From Leptoclinus maculatus (taxonomy: Eukaryota; Chordata; Actinopteri; Perciformes; Stichaeidae), in contig JAVDOI010000001.1 in NCBI GenBank assembly GCA_032191485.1, positions 34,887,885-34,951,884 of the forward strand: a DNA stretch of 64,000 nucleotides. Reading direction: 5' to 3'. Below, piece after piece: positions 12,801 through 27,800 of this stretch. The notes beneath the pieces are model-generated. The model did not search any database, was not told the DNA's origin, and saw only the letters and a list, made by a program, of their open reading frames with translations. Made by a program: the position numbers and the translations under genes. Position 1 is the stretch's first letter; every line of letters begins with the position of its first letter.

Positions 12801-15800
12801 TGACTCGTGTTATTGCAGTTGTTGTGATTGATTAAACACAAAGGAAGTACAGTGCTCACCTACCAAAGACAAAGACACACTACAGACGCATCATTTTCAT
12901 ACAGTCGACAGTTTATTAGATAAATCAGCGAGGCTGCAGTAGCCTGTGCAGAGGAAAGTGAAAGCTCTATTCTGAAATAAAGGGAGCGTTGCACTCCATC
13001 CAACGTGGAGTCATGCAGCACCTTCTCCAGCACTGACTGACTTGTTTTCAAAGTGAGATTGGTACACAAACCATACCACCCCCGTTTATAAGTAGCACTA
13101 CAACCTTCTATACGGTATTAAGATTGATGTGGTTAGTCTGCACAATATTACAAGAAACATTCCACAGAATATTGTTAGAGTAATCAGTCTTGAAGCTGTT
13201 ACGGATACATTAATCTGTGTTTGAAGTTGTACATCCACCACAAATAGCCACGGATGTTTGATGAATGATCCGCAACAATGTGGCAGTCACATACCAACAA
13301 ATACCTCATTCATTTTGTTCTCTCTTGCTTTTTTGTTTCAGGAATCCAAAATGTTCTCAGCCTGTTTTGTGCGGTTCTGACAGAACACAAGATTTTGTTT
13401 CACTCCACCAGTTACCAGAGGCTGGAAGAGGCGTGTCGCGCACTGGAAGCGCTCATGTTTCCCCTCAAATACAGGTAAAGCATGTGTTCGACCCCAGCGG
13501 CAGGACAGATTCTCATGTGGCTTTCCACTAATATCTCGACCGTTGTCATGACTTGGCTTGTGATTTAACAGATGATTAACTTTGTTCATTATCGTGTTGA
13601 CTTCTAGAAACAACTATATCTGGATACGATTACTCTTTAAGATCACACAATTTGACAATGTATATGTAGTACATTTAACAGAACTTTCCCTCTCACTTTT
13701 CAGAATTCACTTCTACTTGGAAGTGCCTTTTACTCATGCAGTGATTCACTTCCTTCCCTCTTTAGAAAGAAATTCATGCAACACTATTTATCTTGTGAAA
13801 CACATTTTTAATCTCAGGGAGAGGTTTTAGCAGAAGTAATGTTTCTCCCCTGTGCCTAATTTTTACAAATTGAAACCACAACGTTGCTGCTTTAATTCCG
13901 TGTCCATTGATTCATCAGGTGAGACGTAACGAACACAACGAAACACATGAATAAACGGTGGCAGACGAAACGTATCGTACATGCAGTAAGACAACAAGCA
14001 GACATTTTGTCCTGACATTGTTGTAAAACCTCTGGCATTACTAATGACATTAATTATGGCTCTGTTTTAAGTGCCCAGTAAGCTGAGCAAAACAAAACAA
14101 CCACTAGAACCGCTACTGCACATTTCAGAAGCGTCTATGTGCTCCGCTAAAAGAGCGAGTTTCGTCCCGGAAACTTTTACCCGTACGCTCTCAGCAACAT
14201 GTGCCGAGGTTAGCCCAACAAGGGGACTGGTGAGCGGGTCAGTAACAGTAAGGTGAGCGCAAATGAAAACGCTGGAGCCGGAAGGATCCGCCAGTAGCTA
14301 CAACAGCTAGAGAGAGAGAGATAGAAAGTTCAGGACGGTGTGTGTCAGAGACACTTAGCAGTCACATATGTTAAAACTAAATATTCTTTTGCTGATTTAG
14401 ATTCTGGTTGCCCTTTTCAAGTTGATAAAGATTATAAGTACAGATGTTTGTGTTGTTTTTATTCTAAAATATAGTTGGATAGTTAAAATAAGTTTTTAGT
14501 TCAGTAAGGAGAGAAATAGATGGGACTAATAGCATACTTCTTGAAAGTACAATTTTTTAGTTTATACTTTTTATACGAGTTTGTATGCCAACACATTTTT
14601 GACATTGTTCCAGTGTTGAGGGATGACACTGTAACCGGCAGCCGCTAAACGGGCTGTAATGTAATTGCTCGGGGCAACTCCTCACCGCCAATTAACGTTC
14701 ACTAAAACTATGTTGTTTTTGCCACTGACAGGCTCAGGTTGTTATTATAAGAGTGTGACATTATGGAAAGATCCTACAGACAAATAGAAAACGTTAAAGT
14801 GTTTGTTAAAGTCATTCTTGTCCATGTTGTGCATTTTGGTTTTAATGTAAGTGTAGCGACTTGATTTTCACTTTCATAATAACGTACACTCAAACACAGG
14901 GAAGTATTACATTACATTACATTAGTCATTTAGCAGACGCTTTTATCCAAAGCGACTTACAATTCAGATTCTTGAGCAATTTTGGGGTTAAGTGTGATAT
15001 TTTAAGCTCTCAGTTCTTCCCCATCTGTCTTCCGAGTATCATTGTAGATACTGTGTATTCACTGTTATGTCCTTCCCCTGTGTTCAGTTACCCATACATC
15101 CCCATTCTGCCTTCACGCCTGCTGGAGGTGTTGAGCTCGCCCACTCCCTTCATCATTGGAGTTCACTCCATGTTTCAGACTGAAATCCAGGATCTGGTGA
15201 GTGAAGATGTGTCAGAGGAATCCAGCAATTTATCGTACTTATTCGCAGAACTTGAAGATCCTAAATTGTGAATCATTAACAAATATTGGAGTTTTTTTTT
15301 ATATCCTAAACGTCAGGGTGAATTGTGATATTTTTGGACTTTCAGCTGACCGGGGGAGTTTAAATAAATAAAAAAAAAAAAAAAACATTGGTTTCGGGAA
15401 GTTTTTACACAAGAAGATTAGGAAATCTGCACTTCTGCAAGATGTTTATTTAACTGGTTTCGGCTAATCCTCGTCAGGCATACGTGTCGTTGCTCACAGC
15501 ACTCCCTCCAGCTGCAATCAAACCACCTGACCTGTCTGTGTTTTATGTCTGTACAACCAGTTGGATGTTATTATTGCTGACCTGGATGGAGGCACAATAA
15601 AGATTCCTGAGTGCATTCAATTGTCCCAGCTCCCTGAACCTCTGTTTCACCAAACACAGACGTCCCTGTCCCTGGTAAGTACAAACATACACACACAGCC
15701 CTATTGTTTAAATGATCAGAATATGATGACATTTGAGCAAGCAAAAATTCATTCATTCATGAAAGCATTCAACTGTCAACACCAAGTACACATATCAAAG

Positions 15801-18800
15801 TTTGTCCTTGTTTGGCATCTGTATACATATCTGTCAGTTTGTCTTTAACACAGACAAACTCTTAAATACACACAAAGTAGTTCTTGGATTGTTATACTCA
15901 GACGTGCTCAGTGACTGCTAATGTAATTAATGTTGTTATTTCTCTTTTTTATTTAACTCATGTGACTTTTTCTGTTATCCTGTATTATAAGTAAATAATC
16001 TGGAGAAACATTTATTCTGTGTAGGTTTTGCACCCTGATCTGGAGATAGCAGACAATGCATTCCCTCCGCCTCGCACTGCTCCCTCCAACCTCAAGTTGT
16101 TGGTAAGTCAGCGTCACTATCACATGTCCTCCTTTCATTTGCGATTCTCCGGGTAAAAAAAAATAAAAAAAAAATAAGTCTCTTATCGCCAAAAGGTTAC
16201 CGTTTGAGTGGGGGCACTAACTGACGGTAACCCATCACCCTCAAGATAAAAAAAGCATGTCTGTTGCGTAATTAATTTACCAGACTGCATTTGTGGCATA
16301 GTTGTTTGATGAGTCGTGTTTCTGTTTGTGCGTTCCAGGATAAGGAGGTGAGGGCCGTCTTTCTCAGGTTGTTTGCACAACTCTTCCAGGGCTACAGGTC
16401 CTGCCTGCAGCTCATCCGCATCCATTCTGAACCCGTGATTCACTTTCACAAGGTAAGATAATAACATAATGGAATTCCCAGTGCTGAAATTAAAATTTTG
16501 CACAAAAAAAAAACTTGGTTTCCAATATGTAACCTTGGATTAAACTCATTTAGCAAATACTCCGCAGCAAACACATTGTTCTTTTTTCCCTGCCAAGAAT
16601 GTTTTAGTCCGAGTCCAGCAGTGCGGGTGGAATTACGTGTAAAGACTTGACAAATTAACCTGTCAGGGGTGTATAAAGTGTGTGTGGATGTGTGAGTGTG
16701 CATGTTGTTTTGTGTTGCTGAGGCTCCATGATTCTTCCGCGACGCTATCCTTTTGTTTATGCAAGCTTTCGGACACAGTCCCGTAACCTTGGGCAAAGCC
16801 CGGCAATGAGCCATATGAAACGCATTAGGTTTACATTTTTGTTTTGTGCCGGGGTTTTTGTTTGTTCGTGTCTGTGATGTCTCCGTGGTAACCCCTCAGC
16901 ACATCATCCTCAAAGTACCCCACATGGATCACATTATAAACAAATGCTCAGCTTATTCGCCTGGAACTGCTGAGTGGGGGGAAGGCTTGAGTGAACTGTG
17001 TTTTATCTCTTCATCCCACAAGCACAAATAATTATGCGTAAAGTAAATGAAATTTATTTGCATGTAGTAATTTAGAACTAGCTTTATTTCCCTTTTTGTG
17101 CAATGCTGAAGAACTTACCCATGATTTTAACAAACAGAAGATGCTGGTCTTTTGAACATTTTGTAATCTTATTCTAAAAAAGGCTGTGATTGCTATGCTT
17201 GCTTTTCAGTCTGCAGCAAATCCATATGAACAAGATTGCATTGCTCCCATCTGTGTGAGATTGTAACTGATCTAATTCTGACATTATCCAGACTGCCTTC
17301 CTGGGCCAGCGAGGCCTCATTGAGAATGATTTTCTGACCAAGGTTTTGGATGGCATGGCCTTCGCTGGCTTTGTCTCGGAGAGAGGTCCGCCTTACCGAG
17401 CCTGCGATCTCTTTGATGAGGTACTGTACCATGATGCTCCACTTAAAGCTCAACTTTTCCCTTTACTTTGTTAGCTGTAAGTGGAGAAGTTCATACACAA
17501 AGTTTTTACACTAAAGCGACTATGAAAGAGTTTTTAATGTGGACTGGTGACATATGGACGACACTCTTATCAGTTATGATGTTGACCTAGTTTTGCTGCA
17601 GGAGCACTGTGATACTTGTTTAATTTGTTTTTCTTGATGATCCACCCCTCTAATCGTGAATATTACTGTTTTGTTATGCGTTTTGTAGCTGGTGGCCTTC
17701 GACACGGACAGCTTTAAGGAAGAAGAGGTCAGCCCTGCCAAGCTGCAGAAGCACATCAGGACATTCTCTGAGCAGCTGTACAGAAATGTAAGACTTCATG
17801 CAATGCATGAAGTGCATGTTGTGATGCATGTTGTGATGTTTTGCTGTATATTCACTGTACATACAGCTGTGTATCCTATTAATACAAGTGGTTCACTGGC
17901 ATGTGTACTATAGGAGAACCCAAACCCCCACATGGCATTCCAGAAAGTGCCTCGGCCTTCGGAGGGATCCCACCTGCGGGTGCACCAGTTGCCCTTCCCC
18001 CTGCTGGATGACGAACAGGTGGAGAAAATGCTGCAGGAGGGAGTGGCAAAACACAGCAGCACACCTCCTTCTACACGACCTGAGAAGAAGTGTGTTGTAC
18101 CTGCTGGACCACCCGTCGGTATGGTCTTCTTTCAACTGCCGTGTTGTACATGCATACTGTTTTGATGAGGCTTTACATACCTCAAATCGTAGTGTTAAAT
18201 CTCTTTCACAGTCATATCTTTCACATGACGGGGATCTGCAAAATATGTCTTTGACTTGTGAAAAAGCTCTGATGTTTGCAGCAGCTGTAGTTTTAACCAG
18301 CTGTGATTCTGGCTTTCTGTATTCTAGTGTCCATTATGGGTAAGAGTGGCTCCGTGTTTAACAGCGCTCGCAGGCTGGAGGTGGTGCGGAGCTGCATTTC
18401 CTTCATCTTTGACAACAAGACTCTGGAGACTGAGAAGGTGATGCACAATGTCCTTCATCAGGGGAGCTCATCGAACTCTAAACACGCTCATTAACATGAA
18501 GGCATCTTTGCGTTACACCGAATCAGCAGACCGTTAAGGAGCTGTAGATCTCTCCTCGCCTTCATCATCCTCATATCTTCCAGCTGCCACACAGACATAG
18601 ATAGGGCCTGTAATCAAACACATTCCATGACGCAATAGTTATTGTTTTAACACTGAGGTTAGTCAGTTCCTGTCCTCTAAAAGCATCTACGCTACACAAA
18701 GATGTCCTTCGTTAAGGCCCCATGTTTGTGATTCAATATGCATCCAATGTGTTTAAAATGGGATTTTTGCCAGTTACTTTATGGATCCCAGTGGCTTCAT

Positions 18801-21743
18801 ATAGGAGTTATACAATCCAGGCCTGCATTTCTGTGCAAATGTAAGAATGCATAGCATGTATCCTTTGAACCCCCCATGAGCCTGTAAATCCTTCGCTGCC
18901 AAATGGTCATTAACCATACAGCAGGTCATAGTAGCTGTGAGTACTGTGTTGGGAAGTGTGAATGGATTAGAAAATATATATATATCTCTTCTTTAATCAG
19001 TATTTCATAAAACAAGGGCCTGCTTCCTCAAAAAGCCACTTTATTTAGAGGTATTTCTTTCTTTTTATAAAACCCTCTTTGTCCACCTTTCTCTCAATAG
19101 GCGCTGCCGGCTGCTCTGCGCGCACTGAAAAGCAAGTCAGCACGCCAGTGTCTGACTGAGGAACTGAGTCTCCATGTTCAGCAGAACCGCGCCATACTGG
19201 ACCACCAGCAGTTTGATTACGTCATTCGTATGATGAACTGTGCCCTCCAGGTAAGTCACGCCAACACAAGTCATAGATTTTTCGGAAATGAATGAGTCAA
19301 TAACTTTGTCAATCAAACTTTGAGTCATTTATCAAGCAACACATTACCAGACATTCTTCAATGTTAACATGTTCTGTTCTTCTATGTTTTATATCATTGT
19401 AAATGTAAAAGCTTTGGGTTTTGGACTGTCGACAATCAATTTGAAGATGTCTCCTTTGGACTCCTTTGGACTTTAGACTGAACATTCAATTGATTAATAA
19501 AGAAACAAACCCCACACATGATGCGACATGCAGTGCAATTGCATCATCAGTAAATGTGATGTGCGATAGGTTGTGATCAAAATGTTGTTCTGTTTTTACT
19601 GTTGAATAATATGTTTTATTCATAAAATAGCTGAAACTGTGTGAATAAGTTTAAACAGGAATATGACCTGAACTGATTTTGTCCAATATGCTTATTGTGT
19701 TATTCTTAACAATAGAACATAAAATATATATTTTTTAAAACGTACAATGAATATTGTTGAAAGATTAATTTAACATCATTTTTAGACGTTTTGTTTTTAA
19801 CCCAGTTTTTGACCAAATTGATATCTAAAACTTAATTTATTTTAACACTTTAACAACAAACTGACAGCAAGTCGTAAGGCTGAGCCCCATGAATGCTGTT
19901 TGTTGTTCATCAGCCAGCATGTTTGTCTCTTTCTGGTGCCCTCATGCCTCGGCTACTTGTGTGTAAGTAATGTGTTTTGTGCCGCTCATAAAGAGTCAGT
20001 GAGGCTTCACTCAGCCAGAGCAGCCGGGTCTTTATTGGTAGTTCCTCATATTTTACTGCCGTGAATCAGCCGTTTCCAAGGATTTTAATGATTTTAAGCA
20101 GTCCTCACAGACTGCAACTTTTATGGAGTGACTTTAGATTCCAGTCATCATCCCCCCCCCCCCCCCCCCCCCCAAAAAAAATTATAGAAAGCCAATTAAT
20201 CCCAGCATCTGCCCGGGCCAAGGACATACAAAGTCCTTTGACGTGTCATTTGCTTCACTACTATGTCTACCTGGCAAGGCTACTGACTTGCAAATTGAAT
20301 TATTTCTTTCTTTCCACACATGCAGGAAGATGTGAAAAGAAAAGCTTTTTGCATCATCCCTTTTATGATGTCTGATTGCTTCGTTTCCAGAAGCAGAGAT
20401 GAGCTCTGTGCTGCTCTGACAGTAGTTTGTCGTTCGTTGAAAAGCTTAAAAAATTGGCAAGACGTCTGGATAAAACCACCATCTCTGTTGCATAGCTTCT
20501 TTAACTTTAGTCAAGACTTGTACTATAGTCTAAATGAATGCAAAGCTGCGTACTGTTTGATTGTCACACTCTTGTGAACATCGCTGATAGCCAGTGTGTC
20601 TTTTTACGTGTTAAAATGAGATCCCGATGTGTCGGCTTTTGTTGGAACAGATTGATCGAGTGATACATTTATTGAAGAATTGTTCCAAAGCGGGCCATGT
20701 TGTTTTGACCATAGTAGTTAATAATAAAAGAACTTCTTTACCACAAACATTTCTACAATACAGAACGAGTCTGTCCCACCTAACCTTTAATTCAGTCTAA
20801 GATCTTTGCATCATAAATGCTGCTGAAAAGTGAATAGTCAGCCACACATGGGTACAAAAATGCATAATTTTACACATAGAGAGGAGATTTGATGTGGAGT
20901 GCATGTTTGTTAACCGCAACACGGGAAAAGACATTGTCAGCATTTTTCTGATGGCATTTTTATTAATTCTTTTAAAGAATTTATTGTGCATTGTTTGTCA
21001 TTTCATCGCTACTTCAAGATGGAAGCCAGGCATTTTGTTCCTGACTTTCATTTCTTGGTCTCAGCTCGGCTGTGAGGGATTTATCTCAGATGATCTGTGA
21101 AATATAATATAAATAGTAAATGCTGGGCCAGTAATTACTATCATATTCTGCGTGCTGTCCTTTCTTTCAACACCCAGCCACGTAGGAACCCCAAAAGTGT
21201 GTGTGTGTGTGTGTGTGCGTGTGCGTGCGCAAAAGTTCCTTCGGTGCGTAACAAAAGCCAAAGTGATCTATTTTGTAAAAAATGTTGCTTGCTCTTTGTA
21301 AAATGATAGCATGATGCCTCATTAGGATTTCTGGCGTCCATGTTGATGTGACACATTGATTTTCAATGGCATCATCATTATGAGGCTAATCACAACATTT
21401 AGTGTTTAACTGTTAACCTCAGGCTTTGTTGTCTGGTTGCAATCAGTGTTCGCAGGGGAGCACAGCAACAGGAAGCGGTATGTAAAAGACAAATAGGTAC
21501 GATAGGTCAAAGGTGAGGACATTAGAATGAGGTGCTACTGTACCTTGTTAGTGTTTGTTCATTCTTTCTTTATGTTTTTTGTAATACATTAAAAAAAATG
21601 TTGATACCTTCTCTGGAATGAGTTGATATGGTCAAACTGTTTACAATGACGCATTTAAACATCTGTTGTTGTAATCCTTATCTGTGCTGTTTCTCTGTCA
21701 TGAATCACGCACAGTAACAACCCTCATTAGGGTCTTTGAGTTA

Positions 21744-21801
<58 letters not shown>

Positions 21802-24800
21802 TAGAAGTAAACGTTGCGCAAACCATGTGGGGGAATGAGTCCTGCTGTGGATGTATCCTGGCATCCCAACCATTTCCTGTCAGATAGGATTATGAGCCCT
21901 CTGCGCTCTGCTGTCTCATGGCCGAGGGCCTCATGATGCTCAAAAACACACCCTGACTGGCAGTTAACTGTGGGAGGGATTAGGGCGGGGGGTCCAAGGG
22001 AAGCGGCCGCAACGGCATGGAGCACATGATTTCTGCATGAGCTTGACCGTCTGATGTGCAAGAGCGCACGTTACACACAGATGTTGTTGGAGAGTACGAG
22101 GCACTTTGTCTGACTGACGTGTCTGAATCGAGGAACTGCGAGCTGATGAACTGGAGCGCCTACCAGCTTAGTCTGTACTGTCCGTTTCCCCCTGAAGGCT
22201 GTCTACTGCGCTTTAACCACTTTGTACATCTCCTTTAATGGTCGAATAGATGACTGACATTTTTACATTATTTAGACCATAAATTTGTCCCTTGCTGTGA
22301 GAACATGGCCTCTGTCTGCCTTCGTGGCCTCGATGGACTGCTTTACGTAACATGGTCACTGGGAATCTGAACTGGGTATCATTCCCATGTTCTGATGTTT
22401 CTCTAGGATGACCAGGTAAACATATGCGTTAGTCACATTTCATGCTTTTGCTATTGAATAAAATAGCTGTTTGTTGCTCGTCTGGACAACACAGAGGTCA
22501 ACTATGTGGCTTAATCATCTCCCTATTAGTGATTCAAGCAGCAATTAACATTGAGAGCCTCTGAGTTGAGACATTTTTGTTTGTCCATAGCCACAAAAAT
22601 CTCATGAAAGAATGCGTTCTCTGTTTATTTCGTTGCTTTCCTGGAAAGTGCTAACTTCTCTGAAACACAGGAAGCTGCTCTTTTGCTCACATCCGCCAGC
22701 GTTTCTGTCACATGCTCATGCTTCTTGTCTTTTCTCGCTGTATACGTGTCTTGAGACAGAATAGCTATGTTAGTCATCAAAGTTCCTGCAGCTTCAAGAA
22801 TGAGGGGAAAAAATGTTGAGACTTGCAGTAAATACCAGGAGGAAAGAAGACGGCAGGGTGTCCTCGCAAACAGAAGTGTGGGGACACACAATGCCCTCCT
22901 CTACCTCCATTCTCCAAATCCCAAATAAAGCATTTACCGGTAACATATTTTCCCCACCTTGAACCTGGTGGCTCTATTCAGCTCTATGACAATGATTGAG
23001 TCCCAAATAGTATAATACAATACCTTTACCTTTTATCAGGTTCCTCATGCAATGCTGATGGACTTGTCAGGTTTCACTTTTCATTCAGTCTTATCTCCGA
23101 CCTGCTGTAGATTTTCACTGCTCATCTGTTTGCTTAGTTACAGTAGTGGCCTCTCTGAGGTGGAGGGTTTAAGGTGATAATAAGTGTAGCTTAAGTCAAC
23201 CTGGTAGTAAGTACTTTATATGAGACGTGTTGATGCAGCCTCTGGACAAAGCTTTTCTTCATCTGAAGCATGACCGCGGCCTTTTCAGCGCAAAAAAAAT
23301 GTCTGTTGTCACAAGTTTCTGTTTCAAAGAACCGGCGACATGCATCGATGAACGTCACTCTTTTTTTTTGTTGTTGTTGGAATAGTACCGGTTTGTTAAT
23401 TATTCACACCAATCTGCCTGTGCGTTTCCACTTGTTGTTCTATTTTGACTGGGGTCCATGAACTCCTGTGACCTGCAACGTTGTTAAGGATGCTGGTAAA
23501 CAATGCTTTGGTGCCGCTCCAAGCTGGAACATTTCACCGCAGCCCGAATAACTGCAAAGAGAAACACAAGCGACAAGAATAATAAAACAGAAACTATGTT
23601 GCTTAGTCGACGGGGGGGCCAGGCTTTCATGTGTCGCTGTGGAACTTGTGTTTTGCATTTACTCCCCTCTTTACATTCTTGTGTGTGTGTTTTGTGGGGG
23701 AGGAATGGCGGTAACAGAGGCCCCCATCAAAGACCGCTATCACAAAGTGCAGCATTCTTCTCCATATCGCTCCTGCCAAAATGACTACTTGGATAAGACT
23801 GATAGTATGTTGCATAGTTTTAGAAGGTTTTCGAATGAAATTGAGACATAAAAAGAGAGAAGTGTGTGTTTGTTAAACATTTTATTGGATATGTGATGTC
23901 CCACTGAGGGTTATGAGCTGCGGGACCAGGTCAGAATCAGTGCTGTTGTTTGCACATGGTCTTAAATCAAGTTTCCTCTGGCTATTGTCATTTACAGAGT
24001 TCAACAAATAAATCCTAACAAAGCTTACCAGAGATAAGTACCAATTTCCTGTGAATTATGTACTTTTAAATCCAACTCGCGTCCTTTTCTCTTATTTTCC
24101 TGTTCTCAACCTTCTCTGCGATCTCTACAAGAAAAGTTTTGTTTGGGCCCTTAAGTCCCCCGCTCTAAGCCTCCTTAATTTACTATTCATCTTCATACTA
24201 TTCTCACTACTAAGCCACCTGTGACCTGAAACAATCCCTTATACGTAGGCACTTTGGCATGGTGTGTAAATGTCAAAGAGGGAATATCTTCAACTATTCC
24301 CTGATTTTAAAAAACAAAACAAAATAAAAAAACTGAATTAAATTTGCTTTCTGGCTAGTCACGCCTTCTTGATAAATGGACACGGCATGTTATGGCAAAA
24401 AAAAAACGACCTCAATGAGACTTGTAAAGCAATCTAGTTCAAGAATGTAAAACATAAAATTACCAATAAATTGAATGCTGGAAGGCTCTGACAATTGTGT
24501 CAAAGCAGAGATTATATAAGGCTATTGAAAGCATATGTCCAAATATTGGAGAAGAGCACAGTTAGAGTTTTAGGCAGACTTTTCATTTATTTTTGTTAGC
24601 ATTGCCCTGATATTTAACAGGGCAGGAGTGTCTTTATACAACCGCAAGTTACGTGTGCTGAAGATAGCGCGTCTGCCCCCCCGGTGATCTCCCCAGATCA
24701 CATCTCTGCATTGCAAGTTTACAGCATTTCATCATTCATGTGACGAAAAGACGCACGGTTTTGTGTAACACCGTAGAAATACATAAACCATTTCGACATA

Positions 24801-27800
24801 GATACAGTGTTGCAGTAACAAAGTGTTTATTTTTTAGGTTACCAAAATGATTTCCCTCCAGGCCTCGGGAGTGTATGACCTCTCTGTTGGAAACCTGTGC
24901 TTCTTGTTTTGGGGCTACAGTGAAAAAAGGTGTTTGCAGAGCTTTGTAACATGTCTCCTGCTGTGCGCTGCTCTCACTTCTCCCCTGTCGTTTGACCCAC
25001 AGGACTGCTCCAGCTCGGAGGAGTACACGGTGGCTGCTGTTCTGCTGCCCCTGTCAACAGCCTTCTACAGGGTAAGGAAATGAATGAAAAACTAGGATGT
25101 GTGTGAGTTCAATTCACTGCTTCTGTTTCTCATATTGTCATCGTTATGCATACAAACCACTGCCCGGTCGTGCAGTGTGGAAGTGTATACACCTTATACA
25201 TTTATCTCATTTACACACATGCACACAGTTTAAGCTGCTGAAATCACGTTCACCACTCCAAAAAATGTACGGTGAATGGAATTTTTGTAAAAAGTAACAT
25301 AAAGCTGTACAGGCAGATTCAGTAGAATTCATTCGCTGCGGTTTGTAAACACAAGATTCACAACAACATAGTTTATCTTTTTCCCAATTCTTTCAAAAGA
25401 TATAATTTAAGGGATCCTTTAAGGGATCCTAAATTGTACTTGTGTGTTATGTGTTTGCATTAAAAAAAAAAAAAATCATCAATCAATATGGGTGTCGCCC
25501 AAAAAGATGTCCAGTACCAGTCGGGCTCTGATGAACACTACACTGTAGAGGAGGTTGTAGGCAGGGGAATAGAGGAAGGACAGCATTGTCAACCTTTTAC
25601 CTTTTGCGTGGACATGCACAGAACCGCATGTTAAAACCACGGGCCACGGCCTTTGGCTTCTAAACCACATAATCAACGCAGGGAAGCTGCATTGTTCACC
25701 GCAGCTATGTCCCCACGGCTTGCTCGTTGCTATGGGGGCCGACACAACTGTCCGCGTTGGCTTCGTGGTGGGTACCAGTGCCATACCCTGATGGGCTGAA
25801 CTGGGACCTGACCTGCTCTCTACCACCACATGGCTCATCCAGTTCACATGCCACAGGCTGATGCAACTCTCTTGGATAAGCCCTGTGTTGTTTCTCTTTA
25901 GGGCCTTCAGTATTTAAGTATTTCTTAGCATAGTGCATGCTTGTTTAGTCAAGAATTTACCACTGCAAAGCAATTTCTGTTTTAGAAGACTATCCATTCA
26001 TTGTTGGTCGTAATTCTGACGCAATGGAGTTATTTCCAGCCATTTTAGTAAGAAGATTATAAATGATTTTCTTGTCTGGCGTTGACGGATAATTAGAGGG
26101 AAGAATAATTTGAGAATGCAGCCGATTTTCCCTTGTTATTTACAGATGATTTGGAACTGGTGACAAACTCGAGCTCTGCCGCACCCAGAGGGTGAAAAGT
26201 AAAGTGAGGTCAGGAGGGAATCTGCCAAAATATTCTGTAATCTCTGGTTTAGTCGCACAAAGATCATGCAGTGAAAATGTGAGAAAAACAAAGCTTGATA
26301 ATGGAGCATCCCAGCAGCTGTCATCATGGGTGTGAAGACATAAATTATCCTTATTTGAGTATTACAAAACGCAGCCTTACAAGTTTGGTAACACGAATGG
26401 AAGGCCTTGATTTTGCAAAGAACAATATGTACCATGACGCGTCAACGTACAGCATACCACCTCATCTTTCAGAGGCCCCTCACCAGACATCCTCCTCTAT
26501 CCTAACATGAAACTGATACAACGACCTCTGAACCGTTGCTTATACATTACAGTAGCTATGTGTTCTACTAACAGTGGGGAATACATTATACAGCAACTTA
26601 TTAACCGGCCCAGACCGCGAAAGTCATTGAAAAAAAGGTGAGGGTAATTGAACATGGCATTGTAACTTTGAGAACAGTTTTTTTCTTCTTTTTTTTTACC
26701 CCGAAAGAGATCGATATTGTTGCCTGTTGACAACCAGTAAAGGCTGTTTTTCCTCTCACTGTTATGAACTTTGTTGTGTTTGTGTCTTAGATATGAAAAC
26801 TTATAGGTATAAAATATCCTAATACTGCCCAAGAGCCCAACTTTAGAGGTGTTTTTTTGGTCCTGCAGTGCCATTGTTCCATTGTTTTAAGGAATGTCTG
26901 CTTCTTGTAAATGCCATTGGGAAACAGTTTTTTTGCAAATCAGCAAGTTTGGCTGTGAATCAAATCATTGACCCGCTCAAAACTGTGTTTCCTGTATGAG
27001 TACTAGTCATTCATTTCAAACATCATCCCTGTGTGATCCTGACGACGTTATATATCTTTGAGAACTACCATCCTGTTTTCGTTGCAAAGCCCGTAAAGCG
27101 CATGAAGCCCTTTGAGATGACATGTGATTCTTCTACCCCCTAGTGAGCTAAAATATCGACTGTCTTCTTCTTACTGCATCAGTGAGCAAAAGGCTAAACT
27201 ATTAGCAACATTTTCTCTCTATTTCTGAAACGCTTCTTCGATATTGTCAGACTCTCTTTTTGATAAGCCTGTCATCCTTTTTTTGGTTGCTTTGCAGAGT
27301 AGGCAGTTTTTGCCAAAGATGGAATAGCATCTTTTCGTGCAGGATATTCTGCTGTTGAATCAGGGTTTCACCAAAGGGACGTGCATGCATATCTGCATTT
27401 GAACAACAGCCGATAGGAACGCCCTCTCTCTGAAATGACCTGTGATTGGCCAAAGTATCCCGTCACTCAGTGGCGGGCCGTGCATTTTATACCCAGGCCT
27501 TCACTGCTGTCATGCAGCTGAAATACCACCTTATAACCACATGATGGCGCCACAGCTATTATTCGTTTCTAATGCTGTAACTATGTACGTACGATGCTTA
27601 CAATATGTTTGAATAACGCTAGAGCATTTGGAAAATGCAGAAGCTTAAATTCAGGAAAATATAATGTTTTCTGTGCTCATGTAGGACAGTGGGTCTCAGC
27701 TGGTCTGGCTGTGGGACCCACCATCATCCCTTAATGACAAGCCGCGGCCCATTCGTCTCTTTAGGAGACCGTCTAATGATTTTACTTTCACAACCCAAAC

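Larger units (their letters stand above)
19251..25002 (+). other. sbf2 intron e14-e15
   Basis: A 5.75-kb intron. It contains a diverged repeat (19405-19505), a C22 run (20152-20173), and (GT)n tracts at 21197-21230 and 21747-21800. A more G/C-rich stretch at 21830-22200 is of unknown nature. No coding exon recognised. Confidence 0.7.
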